Part shown: piece after piece, positions 31,485 through 43,345 of the stretch | Numbering within the stretch: position 1 is the stretch's first letter | Layout: every line of letters starts with the position of its first letter | Assembly: GCA_047967505.1 (NCBI GenBank) | Contig: CM106540.1 | From: Dipteris shenzhenensis | Taxonomy: Eukaryota; Polypodiophyta; Polypodiopsida; Gleicheniales | DNA: 64,000 bases | Reading direction: 5' to 3' (one strand) | Made by a program: the position numbers and the translations under genes | Notes under the pieces: model-generated | The model's input: only the letters and a program-made list of their open reading frames with translations | Databases searched by the model: none | What the model was told of the DNA's origin: nothing

Positions 31485-31701
31485 CTTTGTCTTCGTAACC
31501 AAATTCCAAAACAAAGGAAGTCAACATGATCACGGCCTACTATGGGTGGAAGACGCACCAACATATGGTGTATCCTCAAATGAAGACATAAAGATATACA
31601 AACCCACAAGCATCATAAAACTTGTTTCAAGGAAAAAACTATGTGCAGATTTGGCTTTCCACGGCCACTTATGGCATCTACAAAAGTGTTGTTGCCCATA
31701 G
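31477..31701 (+). pseudogene. Rep HUH nuclease region, element 1
   Basis: The frame opens with DFVFVTKFQNKGSQHDHGLL. The HDH triad (31525-31533) is the metal-binding His-hydrophobic/polar-His motif of rolling-circle Rep proteins, which nicks one strand to start transposition. It is followed by WVEDAPTYGVSSNEDI, typical of the family. The catalytic tyrosine region after it is frameshifted and cannot be confirmed. The HUH core is intact here, unlike in element 2. Confidence 0.8.
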
Positions 31702-32097
31702 AAGAAGGTTCCAAAGACAACAATCTTAGAAAGAACTTAAAAAAAATAAAAAATTCCCTAAACCAGGACATCACATTATCAATGGACTACAAAACATTCT
31801 TACATTCCCTTAAAATGAGTGAAGAAGAATACATCCTAGCTCTTAGAGATCGTACAACCACCAATGTTTCTTAAAAGACAACCAAAAGATGCTTACACAA
31901 ATAGTTTCAATACAACTATGTCAAACCTTTCGGGAGCAAACACAGATGTCCAATTCATATTAAATCCACATGGAGCAGCTTCTTATTACACATCATACAT
32001 GACTAAGATAGACAAGGAAACAATAGAGGCCGTTAAAGCCACAATGATCAAAGCTTATTTGATAATATACCTACAAATGAACGCATTTGGAAAATAG
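31641..32097 (+). pseudogene. Rep downstream region, element 1
   Basis: Frames 31641-31874 and 31864-32097 read CRFGFPRPLMASTKVLLPIE, a helical basic segment, LHSLKMSEEEYILALRD, then LKRQPKDAYTNSFNTTMSNL and FILNPHGAASYYTSYMTKID. The same succession, in the same order, occurs in element 2 on both sides of the gypsy insertion (FLKSLSM then EEEYIF). Confidence 0.8.
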
Positions 32098-32108
32098 GGA
32101 ATGCAATT

Positions 32109-32927
32109 TTGAATACCCAACATATAAGTTCTCAACAAGCAGTATGCCTAGCTCTATCTCTGCCACTATCAACATCCACAAGAAAATTTCAATACATCAA
32201 CACAAATCCTCCTGACAAAAGAACACTATCAACATCCACAAGACAATTTCAATATATCAACACAAATCCTCCTGACAAAAGAACACTACTTTTGAAAAGG
32301 CGTGACCAACTCCAAAAACTACATCTAGAAAGCACAAACATCTTCTTCGATGACATTATCACAAAGTACTTGAAACACCACCTAGACCTACAAAACGTTT
32401 GCTTGGCAACATTCGCTAGTGAATACACATTCTCTAGAACATGCTCAGAGCATAGGAGAAAACCATGCATCATTCGTTTCAACAACTACAGTGAAAAAAC
32501 AGACCCTGAAAACTACTACAGGGAATTGTGTACATTGTTCTTGCCCTATCAAAATGAAGAACCAAAATTTGATGACAATACAACTACATGGCATGACATG
32601 TATTATTGTAACAAACATATCATCGACCCAAACAAACAAAAATACAACAAACTTATTCCAAAAATTCCTTCAAAATTAACATCACAATCCAATACAACTA
32701 CATCTTCATCCAACCAAACAATGTCCAACAACAAGGAAACATATGACATTGGCCTAGACATGAACATTTCCACTAAAACAAATCAATTTGGCAATGAATA
32801 TTTACTTACATACAAACTACAACCCAACAATGAGTACCACCATACATTTTGTAACTTGAATGAAGAACGACTAATAGTTGATGAATTCAACAAGTGTCTC
32901 ATTAGGCATGTGATTCATTATAATTAG
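32109..32927 (+). pseudogene. Rep-helicase linker, element 1, with internal 20-residue duplication
   Basis: The longest open frame of element 1 (272 codons). It starts with QQAVCLALSLPLSTSTRKFQ, repeats a 20-residue unit ending NTNPPDKRTL, and continues with ITKYLKHHLDLQNVCLATFA, RKPCIIRFNNYSEKTDPENY and YRELCTLFLPYQNEE. These are landmarks between Rep and helicase in Helentron-type proteins. The tail ends FNKCLIRHVIHYN and a stop. No Walker A motif is present, so the helicase was lost or never copied. Confidence 0.82.
32164..32286 (+). repeat. 60-bp in-frame tandem duplication
   Basis: Two copies with a period of exactly 60 (about 32164-32223 and 32224-32283) differ at two or three bases (AGAAAATTTC/AGACAATTTC, ATACATC/ATATATC). 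Frame is preserved. Confidence 0.95.
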
Positions 32928-32939
32928 TTAGGTAAAAAT

Positions 32940-35900
32940 TATGGTTTAAGAATTGCTGTATTCAATAGACCATGATATTTCATTTTCAACGAAGTTTGTT
33001 TGGCATGAACCACTTTGAAAATACCCCTATATTTTAAATTTAACACTTTTTTATACAATTATTTATCCCTCTTCTGTGCATATAACTTATGTGATAGAAA
33101 CTAGCACATAATGGGTCGACTTTCCTATAAAATAACAACTTTCAATTAAAAATATGCCAACCTTTTATATTTTTGCATTGAAAATTGCCATGCCCAAACC
33201 ACAATTTGCAATAAAATTTTCAAATTTACATTAACTTCATTAAGGTAAGTGCACTAGTATTAGTTTGGTTCCCCCCCTGCAAAATTAAGTTAAGCTACTC
33301 AATGACCAGGTTTACATGACATCAGATGGTATCTACAATGTAAACTACTTAATCTTGTTCAGTTTTAAACATATTTCATTAATTCATCCTTCATCTCATT
33401 GTAATTTCAAAATATTGAAAGATGGGACATTGATCCCATAATAGACATAAACATCTTTCATTGTAAAATCAGTAATTCTAGCAAAGAGGGAAACAACCCT
33501 CATATCTTTTTTCACAACATCCTCATTAGTTGTAACATTGGTATGCTCTAAAAATGCCCTACAAAGAGGAAAACGGTCCTCATTTTCCTCTTTTTGTACA
33601 ACATCATCATTAATTGTAACGTTGGTATGCTTCCCAAAGCAAAGATTTCCAGCATGGGAAATGAGGTGGATAGATTTCTTGGGTGAAACAAACTATGAAG
33701 TAATGAAGTGACATCTGATAAACTAGATGAAAATTTGTTGGTGTACAATGGAAAGCTGGAATGAAATTTTTAGAATGAAAAAATTTTATGCCTATTGTGG
33801 GGCATCTGTGCTCCACAATTTTGAATTTCTCACTTGATGATCTTCCATTTGGATCATTTTAAGCCATATCATCTAAATGATTTTCAACATCTAAGGAGCT
33901 TTCTACGACCTAGTTTGAAGGAACTGTCATTTTCATATGAACCATATCTTCCTCCTTTTAGTATTTTCTTTTATATAATTGCTTACGATTGTGCAATATG
34001 TAAGGCCATGGCCATGCTTTCATATCAGAACCTTCTCTAGTTTTTTATTCAAACCAAATCACTTATTTTTCTGTCCCTTTGTAATATGCAATTTGGTGTA
34101 TCCTTCTAATTAGTCTTCTCCTTCCAAGTCTTCTTGGAGCATGAAAAAGTGAGAGTTTCCTTGAGTGTGACACTGCTACCTAGGAGAAAGCAACTCTTAA
34201 AATGCAATCATCATCAATAGCACCTATGAATACTGCACTAGGCATAATCTTACTACTAAAGATATTGAAAAGCCATCAATAGCAATTTACAATTGACTAC
34301 TTGGCTAGATGATCCAATGTCATTCCAATGAGTAAGTGTTTTGCATATGTTGTTCTGCTAACGTTCTTCAATCCTATCCACAATATCAATAGACCTTGTA
34401 ACATTTAGTCGACATCTTTTACATAACACAATTATGGCAATATAAGAAAATCGCAATGTCAAGACTAAGAATAGTACAAAGGAATACAAATAGCTGATGT
34501 GCCAAAGAAATAAAAGTGATGACAAGCACACAAAACAATTGCAAAAAGCATCATAGTGGCATTCATCTTTCTAATTCAAGTTTGTGGCATTAACCTCAAT
34601 CTTAGTGGAGCATAAGTGCATTTTCCTTCCATCATTTACTCAACAATGTTATAAGTAAATGATGTTAGATGATAATGCACATACATGCTCTAGCAAGATC
34701 GAGATTAATGGCACAAACCTACGAGAGAAAGATGAATGCCTCTTTAATGATTTTCACAATGATTTTGTGTGTTTATGCTCATTGCCACCTTTCTTTATTC
34801 GGTGCATCAGCTATCTATATTCCTCCATAATATTATTAGATTGGAGACTATGATTTTCTTATTTTGTGGTAACTTTTCTACGTAGAAGGTTAGATGTTGC
34901 AAGGTCTATTGATTCTATGGATAGAATTGAAGAGCGTCAACAAAATGACATATGCAAGACAATTATCTCATTGGAATTGTGTTATATCGTGTGTCCAATT
35001 AGCCAAATTACAATTGCTACTAGCACATTTTCAACAATATTGTTGTTGGTGGTGATTGCATCTCAAGAGTTGCTTTCTCTTGGATAGCAACGTTGCACTC
35101 AACCTTGCTTGCTTTCCTATGCTCTAAGTAGACCTAAAAAGAGAAGAATAATTAGAAACTGCATATTGCAATAGGGAGAAAAGAAGCAATTCAGTTCAAA
35201 CAAAAAAGAAAAAAGGCCTTTGATATGGAAGCATGGCCATGGGCTTGTATATTGCACAATCTTGATCGATTGGATAAGAGAAAGTGCTAGAAGGAAGAAA
35301 ACATGTTTTGTGTGCAAGTGCCAAGTTCCTTCAAAGTAGGGAGAAAGTAGGTTGTACAGTATTCTAGTGAAGAAATTTATTTATGCAATGGTGAAGTAGC
35401 TATAGTAGCGCATATAAGAAAATCCCTTGGATCTAGAAAATCATGCAAACAAAAAAGGCTTAGTGGAGATAGAGAGGAAAAGGAGGAGGTGCAAGAAGCT
35501 CTTTTTAATAATACGGCTTCAAATGATGGAGGAAAGTTACGTAATAAATTCAAAATTGAGTAGCTCAAATATACGCATTGTGATACTCACGATGTCCAAT
35601 GCATCTATGGCATGTGTCCAAACTCATCTATTTGTGCTCTTCATCAATCTATAAATCTATAAGACCACCACTTGAGTGTTTTGGCCCAAGCTTGAAATTT
35701 GAAAGAACAAATTTAGTCATAATTCAATATCGTGTTCAAACTTTAAGTTCATTCGATTGCTTATATATTATTGACACTTAAGGAGATGTGTCCCTTGAAT
35801 TTTTGGGAGACTTGAGAAACAAGCATAGTGTGCAATTCATGCTAAAAAGGATAATTCTTTGCCGTTGAGTACTCTATTTTAAGTGAGGATACATTACAAT

Positions 35901-36180
35901 ATTTATGTATACAAGGTGACCTAATTCTAAGTGGATTGTCATAAACAACTGTAGATCATGCTCAACTTATGTATGTTTTATCAAGTAGGACTTAATCCTT
36001 CAGTCCCAAATGGGGTTGCCTTCAAACATCAAGATTCAAGACTCAAGGTGCTATAGGGTTCTACGTATTCTATCTTTAACAATTTCACTTTACTCCAACT
36101 TTGAGTCACTGTTATGGCACAAACAATACATGTTTATCATACTCCCACCATGGAGATCTCATGAGGCAAAAATGCTTCGC
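32940..36180. other. AT-rich region with no recognised gene
   Basis: I find no domain, RNA gene or LTR pair. An imperfect tandem duplication lies at about 33481-33640 (AGCAAAGAGG...CCTCAT...ACATCNTCATTANTTGTAAC...TTGGTATGCT, period about 77). Open frames here are short and without motifs. Confidence 0.5.
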
Positions 36181-36189
36181 ATGGTGGTT

Positions 36190-36440
36190 GTGTCTGTTGT
36201 AAGGTTGTTCCTATGTATTCACTTTTTTGAGTCTCTTTACAAGACAATCAATCAATATGACAAACTTGTATGGTTCAGATGCTTCAAATAACTTCATCTA
36301 TATTCTCTGATGTTGTCTAGGCATTTTCCATAATGTTTTTATAGTATTGCCATGATTATGCTTGCTATTTCCTTTGTTCATGGTGGCAAGCCCTATTGAG
36401 TATAGTGTAGTGTTTCTTGCTAATCTACGAAGGCACTACA
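36190..36440. repeat. Dispersed repeat, copy 1 (partner at 45165-45395)
   Basis: Shared in order with 45165-45395: TTCACTTTTTTGAGTCTCTT/TTCACCTTCTTGGGTCTCTT, AATCAATCAATA, GACTTGTAT or AACTTGTAT, TATTGCCATGATT, TTGCTATTTCCTTTGTTCAT and TAGTGTTTC. The family is unknown. It sits directly left of the copia pol relic. Confidence 0.7.
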
Positions 36441-36658
36441 CATTGGCAACCGCTATGTTTTCTTACCATCATGTAATGTTGTGCATCCAAATGCATCAGT
36501 CCACAACTCTCTACTTGAGTTCTTGTTCTTGTAGCAAGGGGCCTGATATAGAGTATTTGTGTGTCGTAATGCATGTGCATGCGTTCCCAAGGACCTCCTG
36601 CATTGTTGGTGCCTATGACACAACAATCATGGAGGCCTTCATGCTCAATATTCATGCA

Positions 36659-37131
36659 GTCATACCCCACAGCAAAATGCACTTACAGAAAGGAAAAACA
36701 GGCATATTGGAGAGGTATCTCGGGCCATGATAAATGAAAAAGACCTACCAGATTATTATTGGGCTGAAGCAGTTGCTACAGTAGTTTACATAATGAACAT
36801 GACTCCCACTATAGCAATACATGGCATGACGCCAGAGGAGATGTATACTGGTAGGAAACCAGATATTTCTCATTTGAAAATTTTTGGTTGCATTGCCTAT
36901 GTTCATGTGCCAGATGAGTTGAGGTCCAAGTTGGATCCAAAAGCTGAGAAGTGCATCTTTATTGGTTATTCTCTGCAGCAGAAAGGGTATAGATGCTATA
37001 ACCCTTCTACTTGTAAGTTCACAGTGAGCAGAGATGTTGTTTTTGATGAGATGAGTAGTTGGTATAAACCAGTAAATGTGATTGATGATGTAGATGCACA
37101 AAATGGTAATGCTGCACAGAATTCACATTAG
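36659..37131 (+). pseudogene. Copia integrase C-terminal half
   Basis: The frame reads HTPQQNALTERKNRHIGEVS, then RAMINEKDLPDYYWAEAVAT, TPEEMYTGRKPDISHLKIFG, HVPDELRSKLDPKAEKCIFI and GYRCYNPSTCKFTVSRDVVF. The PQQNxxxERKN block carries the last catalytic Glu of the integrase DDE triad, here kept (ERKN). The two catalytic Asp residues would lie upstream and are missing. The frame ends in a TAG at 37129-37131. Confidence 0.9.
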
Positions 37132-37361
37132 CAATCACAAAATATTAGTGGACCTGCAGTGTCCTCTAGCAGTGGTTCACATACTTTGCCATGGACAGGC
37201 AGATTGAGATCAGGAGAATCTCCTCAAAGCAATGCAGATATGGTATGCAGGTATCACGGAAAGGAAAAGAGAAGGTAGATCAGCCCATGTTTGATGTGAA
37301 TGCAGGTCGCTCTTATGTGGATTGTGAATCCACTGGCTCATAATAGAGCATTGATGATGAG

Positions 37362-38712
37362 TTGGGTATTCCTTCTATTGTTACACCTGGAGTAAGGAAG
37401 ACCAGGGATGTTTTGAGAGCACCTGGAAGTGAGCCTATCTTGCACAGGTCTACTAGAGCTAGGTATCCTGTGGATAGGCTGAAATATGATGGATTTATAG
37501 CCAATCACTATGCCTATATGGTCAAAGTGATACAGGAACTAGAACCCACATCTTTTGAGCAAGCCATGGGAAAAGAAAAATGGGAGAAAGCCATGGATGA
37601 AGAAATGGATGCCTTGGAAGTAAATGCTACATGGGAATTGGTGCCTTTGCCTAAAGACAAGAATGCAATTGGCTATAAGTGGGTTTATAAGGTGAAGCAC
37701 AATGCAGATGGTTCTGTGAATAGATACAAGGCAAGATTAGTTTCAAAGGGTATGCACAAACATATGGCATTGATTATGAAGAAACATTCAGTCTGGTTAC
37801 AAGGATGGCAACTGTAAGAGCAGTCATTGCTATGGCTACATCAAAGGGATGGTCTTTACATCAGATGGATGTAAAGAATGCCTTCTTACATGGTGATTTG
37901 CAAGAAGAGGTCTTTATGGAGCAGCCACCAGGTTATGTTCATGGTGTTCATCCTGAGTTTGTTTGCAGGTTGAAGAAAGCCTTGTATGGCTTGAAGCAAG
38001 CACCTAGAGCATGGTCTGACACGATAGGATAGTATCTTGTCACTATTGGCTTTCAGATTTCCAAGGCAGATTTCTCACTTTATGTGAGAAAAACAGAGAA
38101 AGGTATTATGCTGCTTGTCATTTATTTGATGATTTGATCATCACAGGTGATAGTGATGAAGATATCTTTCATGTGAAAATGCTATTGAAGCAGAAGTTTG
38201 AGATGAAGGATTTGGGAGAGCTACGTTATTTCTTGGGCATTGAGGTGATTAGATCACTAAGTGGGATACGGCTCTTACAGAGGCAGTATGGATTGGACAT
38301 GCTGTCCAAATGTGGGATGACAGGCTGTAAGCCTATTTCAGTTCCTTTGGAGCAGAATGTGAAGCTGAGTGCAAATGCAGGTGAGCTTCTGGAAGACCCT
38401 ACTATGTACAGGCGCATAGTAGGAAGTTTGATTTATATAACTATTACCAGGCCAGATTTGAGCTATGCTATTAGATTGGTAAGTCAGTTTATGCACGCTC
38501 CAAGGAAACCACTTTTGGATGTGGCTAGATGCATACTCAGGTATGTGAAGTCCACATTGCAGTATGGACTATTTTATGAGGCTGGGGTTCAGATACAGTT
38601 GCATGGATACACTGATGCTGATTGGGTTGGTAGTATTTTTGATAGACGATCTACCAGTGGATATGTGTTCTCTTTTGGGAGTGCTGCAGTCACTTGGAGT
38701 AGCAAGAAATAG
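37362..38712 (+). pseudogene. Copia reverse transcriptase and RNase H start
   Basis: Three frames cover it. 37362-37750 gives [40 protein letters not shown]. 37805-38032 gives [20 protein letters not shown] and [15 protein letters not shown]. 38134-38712 gives FEMKDLGELRYFLGIEV, RRIVGSLIYITITRPDLSYA, VSQFMHAPRKPLLDVARCIL and GYTDADWVGSIFDRRSTSGY. The catalytic YVDD sits at about 38121-38135 but is broken by a one-base loss. These are well conserved copia blocks, so the family was recently active on an evolutionary scale, while this copy is dead. Confidence 0.9.
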
Positions 38713-39063
38713 CCTACAGTTGCCTTGTCGAGCACAGAGGCTGAGTACAGGGGTGTAGCAATGGTTGCATGTGAGGTAGCTTGGTTGCATAAGCTACTTT
38801 ATGATATGCATTAGTCTACAAATGGGCCAATTTTCATTTACCGTGACAACATGAGCAATATACACTTGGCAAATAACCCAGTCTATCATGCTAGAACAAA
38901 GCACATTGAGGTGCATTATCACTATATGCATGAGAAGGTTTTAGTAGGTCTTATTGATCTAGTTTATGTTAGCACAGAGGATCAAGTAGCTGACATATTC
39001 ACAAAGGCATTGGGCGCAAAGAAGCTGCGCAAGTTCAGAGACCTACTTGGTGTGCAGGAATTG
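38713..39063 (+). pseudogene. Copia RNase H end
   Basis: After the TAG at 38710 the frame continues PTVALSSTEAEYRGVAMVAC, with catalytic Glu in STEAEY. It continues through a TAG at 38812-38814, YRDNMSNIHLANNPVYHART, KHIEVHYHYMHEKV and DQVADIFTKALG. The D-x-x-S block and the KHIEV..H...E block are the usual end of copia RNase H. Confidence 0.9.
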
Positions 39064-39075
39064 GGATTGAGCTCG

Positions 39076-39440
39076 AGGGGGAGTGTTGAGATATCAATCT
39101 CCACTCGTGATATGCCAAGGTGACCGTTGTGCATTTATGTCACCGACTTATTAGCTGCAGATGCGGTTGGTACACCGCCCATGAATAATAGCTGGATCAT
39201 AGCTATCCTTATGTACTCTAGTTCGTGGCTCAGTTAGTATGCCACCTTAGTTAGCTGAGTTTGGTTTGGGACCCACATATAGGGTTCTTCTATTTCTTTG
39301 TACTAGAGTTCTTTTGGCTTTCACAACTAAGAAGAGGAAAACTGTTTTTAGCCTCCACCTTTGTGTGTATTCCCCCATTGTGAATGTGAGAAAGCCGCAA
39401 GTGAGACTCCTTCCTTCTCTCCCACTATCTTCACAAAATG
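39076..39440 (+). repeat. Copia polypurine tract and 3' LTR
   Basis: GAGGGGGAG (39075-39083) is followed by TGTTGAGATATCAATC, the start of the LTR at 39084. The far end is not certain; a CTTCACA at about 39427-39433 or nearby may close it. No 5' partner is present in the window. Confidence 0.65.
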
Positions 39441-39479
39441 GTGTACAATTTGCATGACCAATATGCATACCATGGTGAA

Positions 39480-40760
39480 CTATCACTTTAATGGATGCGA
39501 CAAGCAAGCTTGAGGGCAGACTCAATGGCCAATTACAGCAGAGAAGGATCTAGGTGTCTCCTTTGCACAAACTCAAGGGAATTCAGATTCACAAATTGCA
39601 CCTTCCCTAAGAGGCTGTGGTGGTGCGGGTCATGATCATGGATGTGGTGGTGGTGGCAGAGGGAAAAATTTATAGAAGAAATTCATTTTCTATCTGAACT
39701 TGGGCATGAGTGCTTGGAAGCTCAAGAATGAGATCGTCAAAATGCTGAGTGACAAAAGCTGGTTGGAGAATTTCCAAGCAATTTGATGTTCCAAATAGTG
39801 GATGATGATCGGTGGATATCTCTAGAGGTCAATGTGGTTACCAGAGCTCACACAAAGGTGTGGGGTCCAACAACCAAGTAGAGCACCCTCATTCAGTGGG
39901 GCTAGTATAGGAAAGCAAACAATGGTAAGTGATGGAGGAAGCTCTATGGGTGAGGGCACCTGCATTGAACTAGAAAGCAAGTCTGACACATAAGGTTCAC
40001 TTTTTCAATGTGCCAACTTTCTCAAAGCCAAATCTTGTCCAAAATGCGAAGCAGATCCAGTCCCATTGGGACAATCCAAGATTGGTTGGTGTGAGCAATT
40101 TGAAGGTGAGCATGGAGGCCTAGCCGGAAGTTACAAATCTTGATTATGCGGGGATGGAATCTCTTTTAGACACAACCACTCAAATCCAACTAGGTCAGTT
40201 GTTGAGGTTGGTGCCACAATTTCATAAGCAATTAGTTCTTTCCAATGGAGACCAACACTCTATAGGTCAATGTTTTCCATATAGTTTTCACTCTTGTTTT
40301 GGTAGTACCTTTAACCGATATGCAGATTCCAATGATTACAACAAAATATTAGGGTGGACAGTTTGAGCAAGTTTTGATCGATGGCAATCTGGTGTCAATA
40401 TTGTCATGCTCAAGTCCTATCAGGAGATTGGATGGCTCGAGTGGGTGGTCTTCAACATGGAGGCGATGGTTTTGGACGACAGTTGCCTGTTGGGTAAGCC
40501 TTGGTTATAGCAAGCTTGGGTTAATTAGAAATGGGAGCATAACATACTATCATTATGGTAGGCTAAGAAGAGAGTCAAGGTACCAATGGGAGCAATGCGC
40601 TAGCTCGATGATGCAATGTGAACCTATCTTGGTGCTAATTGTCAACATGGTATATGGTCTCGATGATAATGAAGAAGAGGAGTTCTTAAAAGCTAATTGG
40701 GATTCGGTTCCAATTTATTTGGTGGATGTGGAAAAGGTTTTGGCCTAGTAATATATCAAG
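39480..40760 (+). pseudogene. Gypsy gag/protease relic
   Basis: A Gly-rich stretch (39610-39660) with GGAGHDHGCGGGGRG is followed by broken frames. At about 40340-40440, GQFEQVLIDG is followed, after a one-base slip, by SGVNIVMLKSYQEIGW. This matches the aspartic protease of a plant gypsy group in which the active site reads VLIDGGSGVNI. No intact frame remains. Confidence 0.55.
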
Positions 40761-41139
40761 GAGCCTTTTGTTGGTGTGGGAATGAGTCATTTGTACAAGC
40801 AAAAACCTATGAGTAGGTTTATCCAAGTGTGTTTTTCAAGAGATTTAAAAAATGGTTTATCTTTAGGAAACATGTTTTTAACACTTTTATTTTCACTAGA
40901 GTGAGATCTCTTTATCATAAAAATATATAGAATAGTCACTCATTCACTTTCACATAATGTAAATTTTCTTGTTTATAGACATCCTTTGTACCCTTGTTAT
41001 TACATAAAAAGAGTGTTGAAATATATTTTCTTTAAGAAACATCCCTCACAATCACTCTCAATGTAATAATATTATACATATATAATTACTTATTAAACAT
41101 ATTTATATCATATTGACAAGACCTTTCTAGCGTGATACC

Positions 41140-41850
41140 TCTCAAGATTGTTGAAAATAGAGCCTCAAGTGCTCTAGAAGTTTGGTCAATGAACCAAAAG
41201 CACTTAGGTCATCTAAGAAAATCCACATAAACTCTATCAGATAAACTCTGTCATCTAGGAAAATCCACATAAACTCTGTCAGATAGGGATCAAAAATTTC
41301 TTCCACTACCTGCAGCCATTGGAACATGGGAGGAGCATTTCACAATCCAAATCACATGATTGTAAAGACATAAACATTCCAAGCCATGATAAAGGTTGAA
41401 TTTGGTTGATCTTTAGGATCCATGTAGATCTGATTGTACCCACTAAAGGCATCTAGGAAGGAATACATCTCATGACCCACAACTTCATCCAACATTGAAT
41501 CCATATATGGTAGTGGGAATGGATTAGGTACAATTGTGGCATTTAGTTTGTGGTAGTCCATATAAATTCACAACTTTTTGTTCTTTTTGGGCACAATCAA
41601 TATTGGTAAAATCCATTCTAGGTTCCCGATTGGGGGAATGGAGCCCACCTATAACAAGTGCTCCAACCCATCTTTGCTTGCTTGGGCACGTGGGGGTTCA
41701 TACGGTAACACTGCATCTTTGTAGTGGTAGCATCTTTTTCAAATTGATGTGGTGTTGGTAAAACTTGGGACCTAGACCCTACATACCAAAATAATCCCAT
41801 GCAAAGACATCTATCAATTCGGTCAACAGGGTCATCAATGTAATCCAAAA
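41140..41850 (-). pseudogene. Gypsy reverse transcriptase N-terminal half, inverted
   Basis: On the minus strand, from 41850 to 41140, the blocks are YRMNPHVPKQAKMG, PKRTKSCEF (shifted), MDYHKLNATIVPNPFPLPYM, DEVVGHEMYSFLDAFSGYNQ and IYMDPKDQPNSTFIMAWNVY, then WNAPPMFQWL and FMWIFLDD. These are the Ty3/gypsy RT blocks DYRxLN, PxPLPxxDxxLDxxxGxxxFSxLDxxSGYxQI (first catalytic Asp) and YxDD, the last decayed to FLDD. A short duplicated stretch at about 41225-41280 repeats LTEFMWIFLDD. Its orientation is opposite to the gypsy pieces on either side. Confidence 0.82.
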
Positions 41851-42729
41851 TTTTGCATTTAGCAATGTGCTTATCTTCACCAGCTTTGACTTCCCATCAG
41901 CTCTTAAAAAGACCGTATCTAGAACATCCTCCTGAATAGGAGTGACATGCCTCATTCATTCTTCAAATTCTTGCTCCCACTCTAAGAAAGTCCTAGATAG
42001 CCCCATCAACAATGAGTAATGCATCATCCCAGGTGGTTACCACACCAAGGGGATGACCATTTCCGAGTGAAATCTTTTGAGCGTTCGAGTGAAGGAAAAA
42101 AAAAAGCTTCCAACTATGTGGAAATATGGCAAAAATGGAACGGAAGAAAACATAGTTTCACTTAAAAATATGCCAAGTATTATAGGAATGCCTATTTTAT
42201 ACACAAATCTTTACATGAATCTTTAGGGATGGTGAATAACATAATGGGATGGCTTTTGAAGAAACCCACATAGCAAGTAGATTTCTCTATGAAAATTCCC
42301 TTATGATCCTTCTTACAACTTTTACTTAATGGGGGTGACATTGAAACCCTCTCTCAACCTATCTTCATGAAAGGGTTTTCCCAAAAAAACCTCATTGAAG
42401 CAAGCCATCCAAGGTAGTTTTGCTAGTGAAACCCCTTTGAAGCTTTGTTGGCGAAACTACCTTGCGTAGCACTTTTTAAAGTGACATAACTTTCACATCC
42501 AATGTCCAAATATAGTCATTCAACCACTCAAACCGACCAAAATTTGCATTTTGAGCATATCTATGAGGTTATATTTTGCAAAATCTTGCTTATAATTCTA
42601 AATATTACACGTATTTTGCGAGAGTAGATATATAATCCCAAGTTAATACTATTTTATAGTAATTTTAACTTCTGTAGAAACATATCCATAAATGCCTTGT
42701 TATTTATGCTATAAAAATTCAGCCTCAAT

Positions 42730-43345
42730 CCCATGAAGTGCCTTTGCGGTTTGGAGCGATCGATTGTTGGGGCATGTAATTTCTACTGATGGTATTGTGG
42801 TAGACCCAAACAAAGTGGCCACAATTATGTAAGCTTCTAGCTTGACTAATCCCAAAGAGTTTCTACGATTTTTGAGTCACCATGTCATGGTCGGCATTTG
42901 TGATTTTTGGCTTATATGGCAATTTTGCTCATCATTTATTGAAGCTATAATTAGTTGAGCTCTGGTGCTCATACCTCCTAATTGGGAGAAAGACTTCCAT
43001 GTGTTTGTTGATGCTTTTGTCATCACGATCAGCTGGGTATTGATGCAAAAGGAACCCCTGGTTGGTTCTATTATGCCAAATAAAGGTTGTCATCAGTGGA
43101 AAAGAATTATTCAAATACTGGCATCATTTACTTAGTGAAAAATTTTAGACATTATCTCCTAGGCTGCTCGTTTGTCTTTCATGTAGATCACTCTACATTG
43201 CTATATTTGTTGAAGCAGCATAATATGACAGGGTGCTTAGCAAGATGGATGCTATTATTACAAGAATTTGATTTTGGTGTGGTGCATCGCCTAGGTTCTC
43301 AGCATTTGGTGGTGGATTACTCATCATACCTAGATTCGTGAGAGC
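42730..43345 (+). pseudogene. Gypsy RT end and RNase H
   Basis: With two frame changes the plus strand gives KCLCGLERSI, DGIVVDPNKVAT (thumb), then FHVFVDAFVI (RNase H start, where a catalytic Asp is kept) and the open frame 43087-43341 with FRHYLLGCSFVFHVDHSTLL and QEFDFGVVHRLGSQHLVVDY. These match gypsy RNase H, including the F.V.TDH..L block and RxGxxHxVAD.LSR, where LSR is lost. It continues the RT seen inverted at 41.1-41.9 kb. Confidence 0.85.

Larger units (their letters stand above)
30440..32930 (+). mobile_element. Helitron-like element 1: N domain plus Rep, truncated before helicase
   Basis: Plus-strand frames, shifting often, follow the order of Helitron RepHel proteins: TLVHGLYSSQQVVGFEDKTI (30770-30830), ARWELINIDHRFALS (30963-31010), FFKTMKILVRQVLSSSWVRM (31024-31080), YKYHLKKNLFAML, FVTFSTTEKLWEPLLHCLQN, FQNKGSQHDHGLLWV (Rep HUH), CRFGFPRPLMASTK, FILNPHGAASYYTSYMTKID, and then FASEYTFSR with RKPCIIRFNNYSEKTDPENY. 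The blocks belong to the Helitron-like N (PF14214) and following Rep region. Similarity ends at about 32927 with a stop, and no helicase follows. It is therefore a truncated, frameshifted copy. Confidence 0.85.
36659..39440 (+). mobile_element. Copia pol relic with 3' LTR, plus strand
   Basis: The order is integrase core end, integrase C-terminus, linker, RT, RNase H, polypurine tract and LTR. Gag, protease, the front of integrase and the 5' LTR are absent. Reading frames are broken by TAG codons at 37129, 38030, 38710 and 38812, TAA/TAG at about 37342-37347, and single-base slips near 37750 and 38130. Similarity to copia starts abruptly at 36659 (HTPQQNALTERKNRHIGE). It is a different lineage from the 25.3-28.0 kb copia. 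Confidence 0.88.

Noticed and set aside
39610-39672. Gly-rich CGGAGHDHGCGGGG segment as a host Gly-rich protein
   Set aside because: It ends at a stop soon after and lies in the gag position of a gypsy relic, so it is better read as retrotransposon debris.
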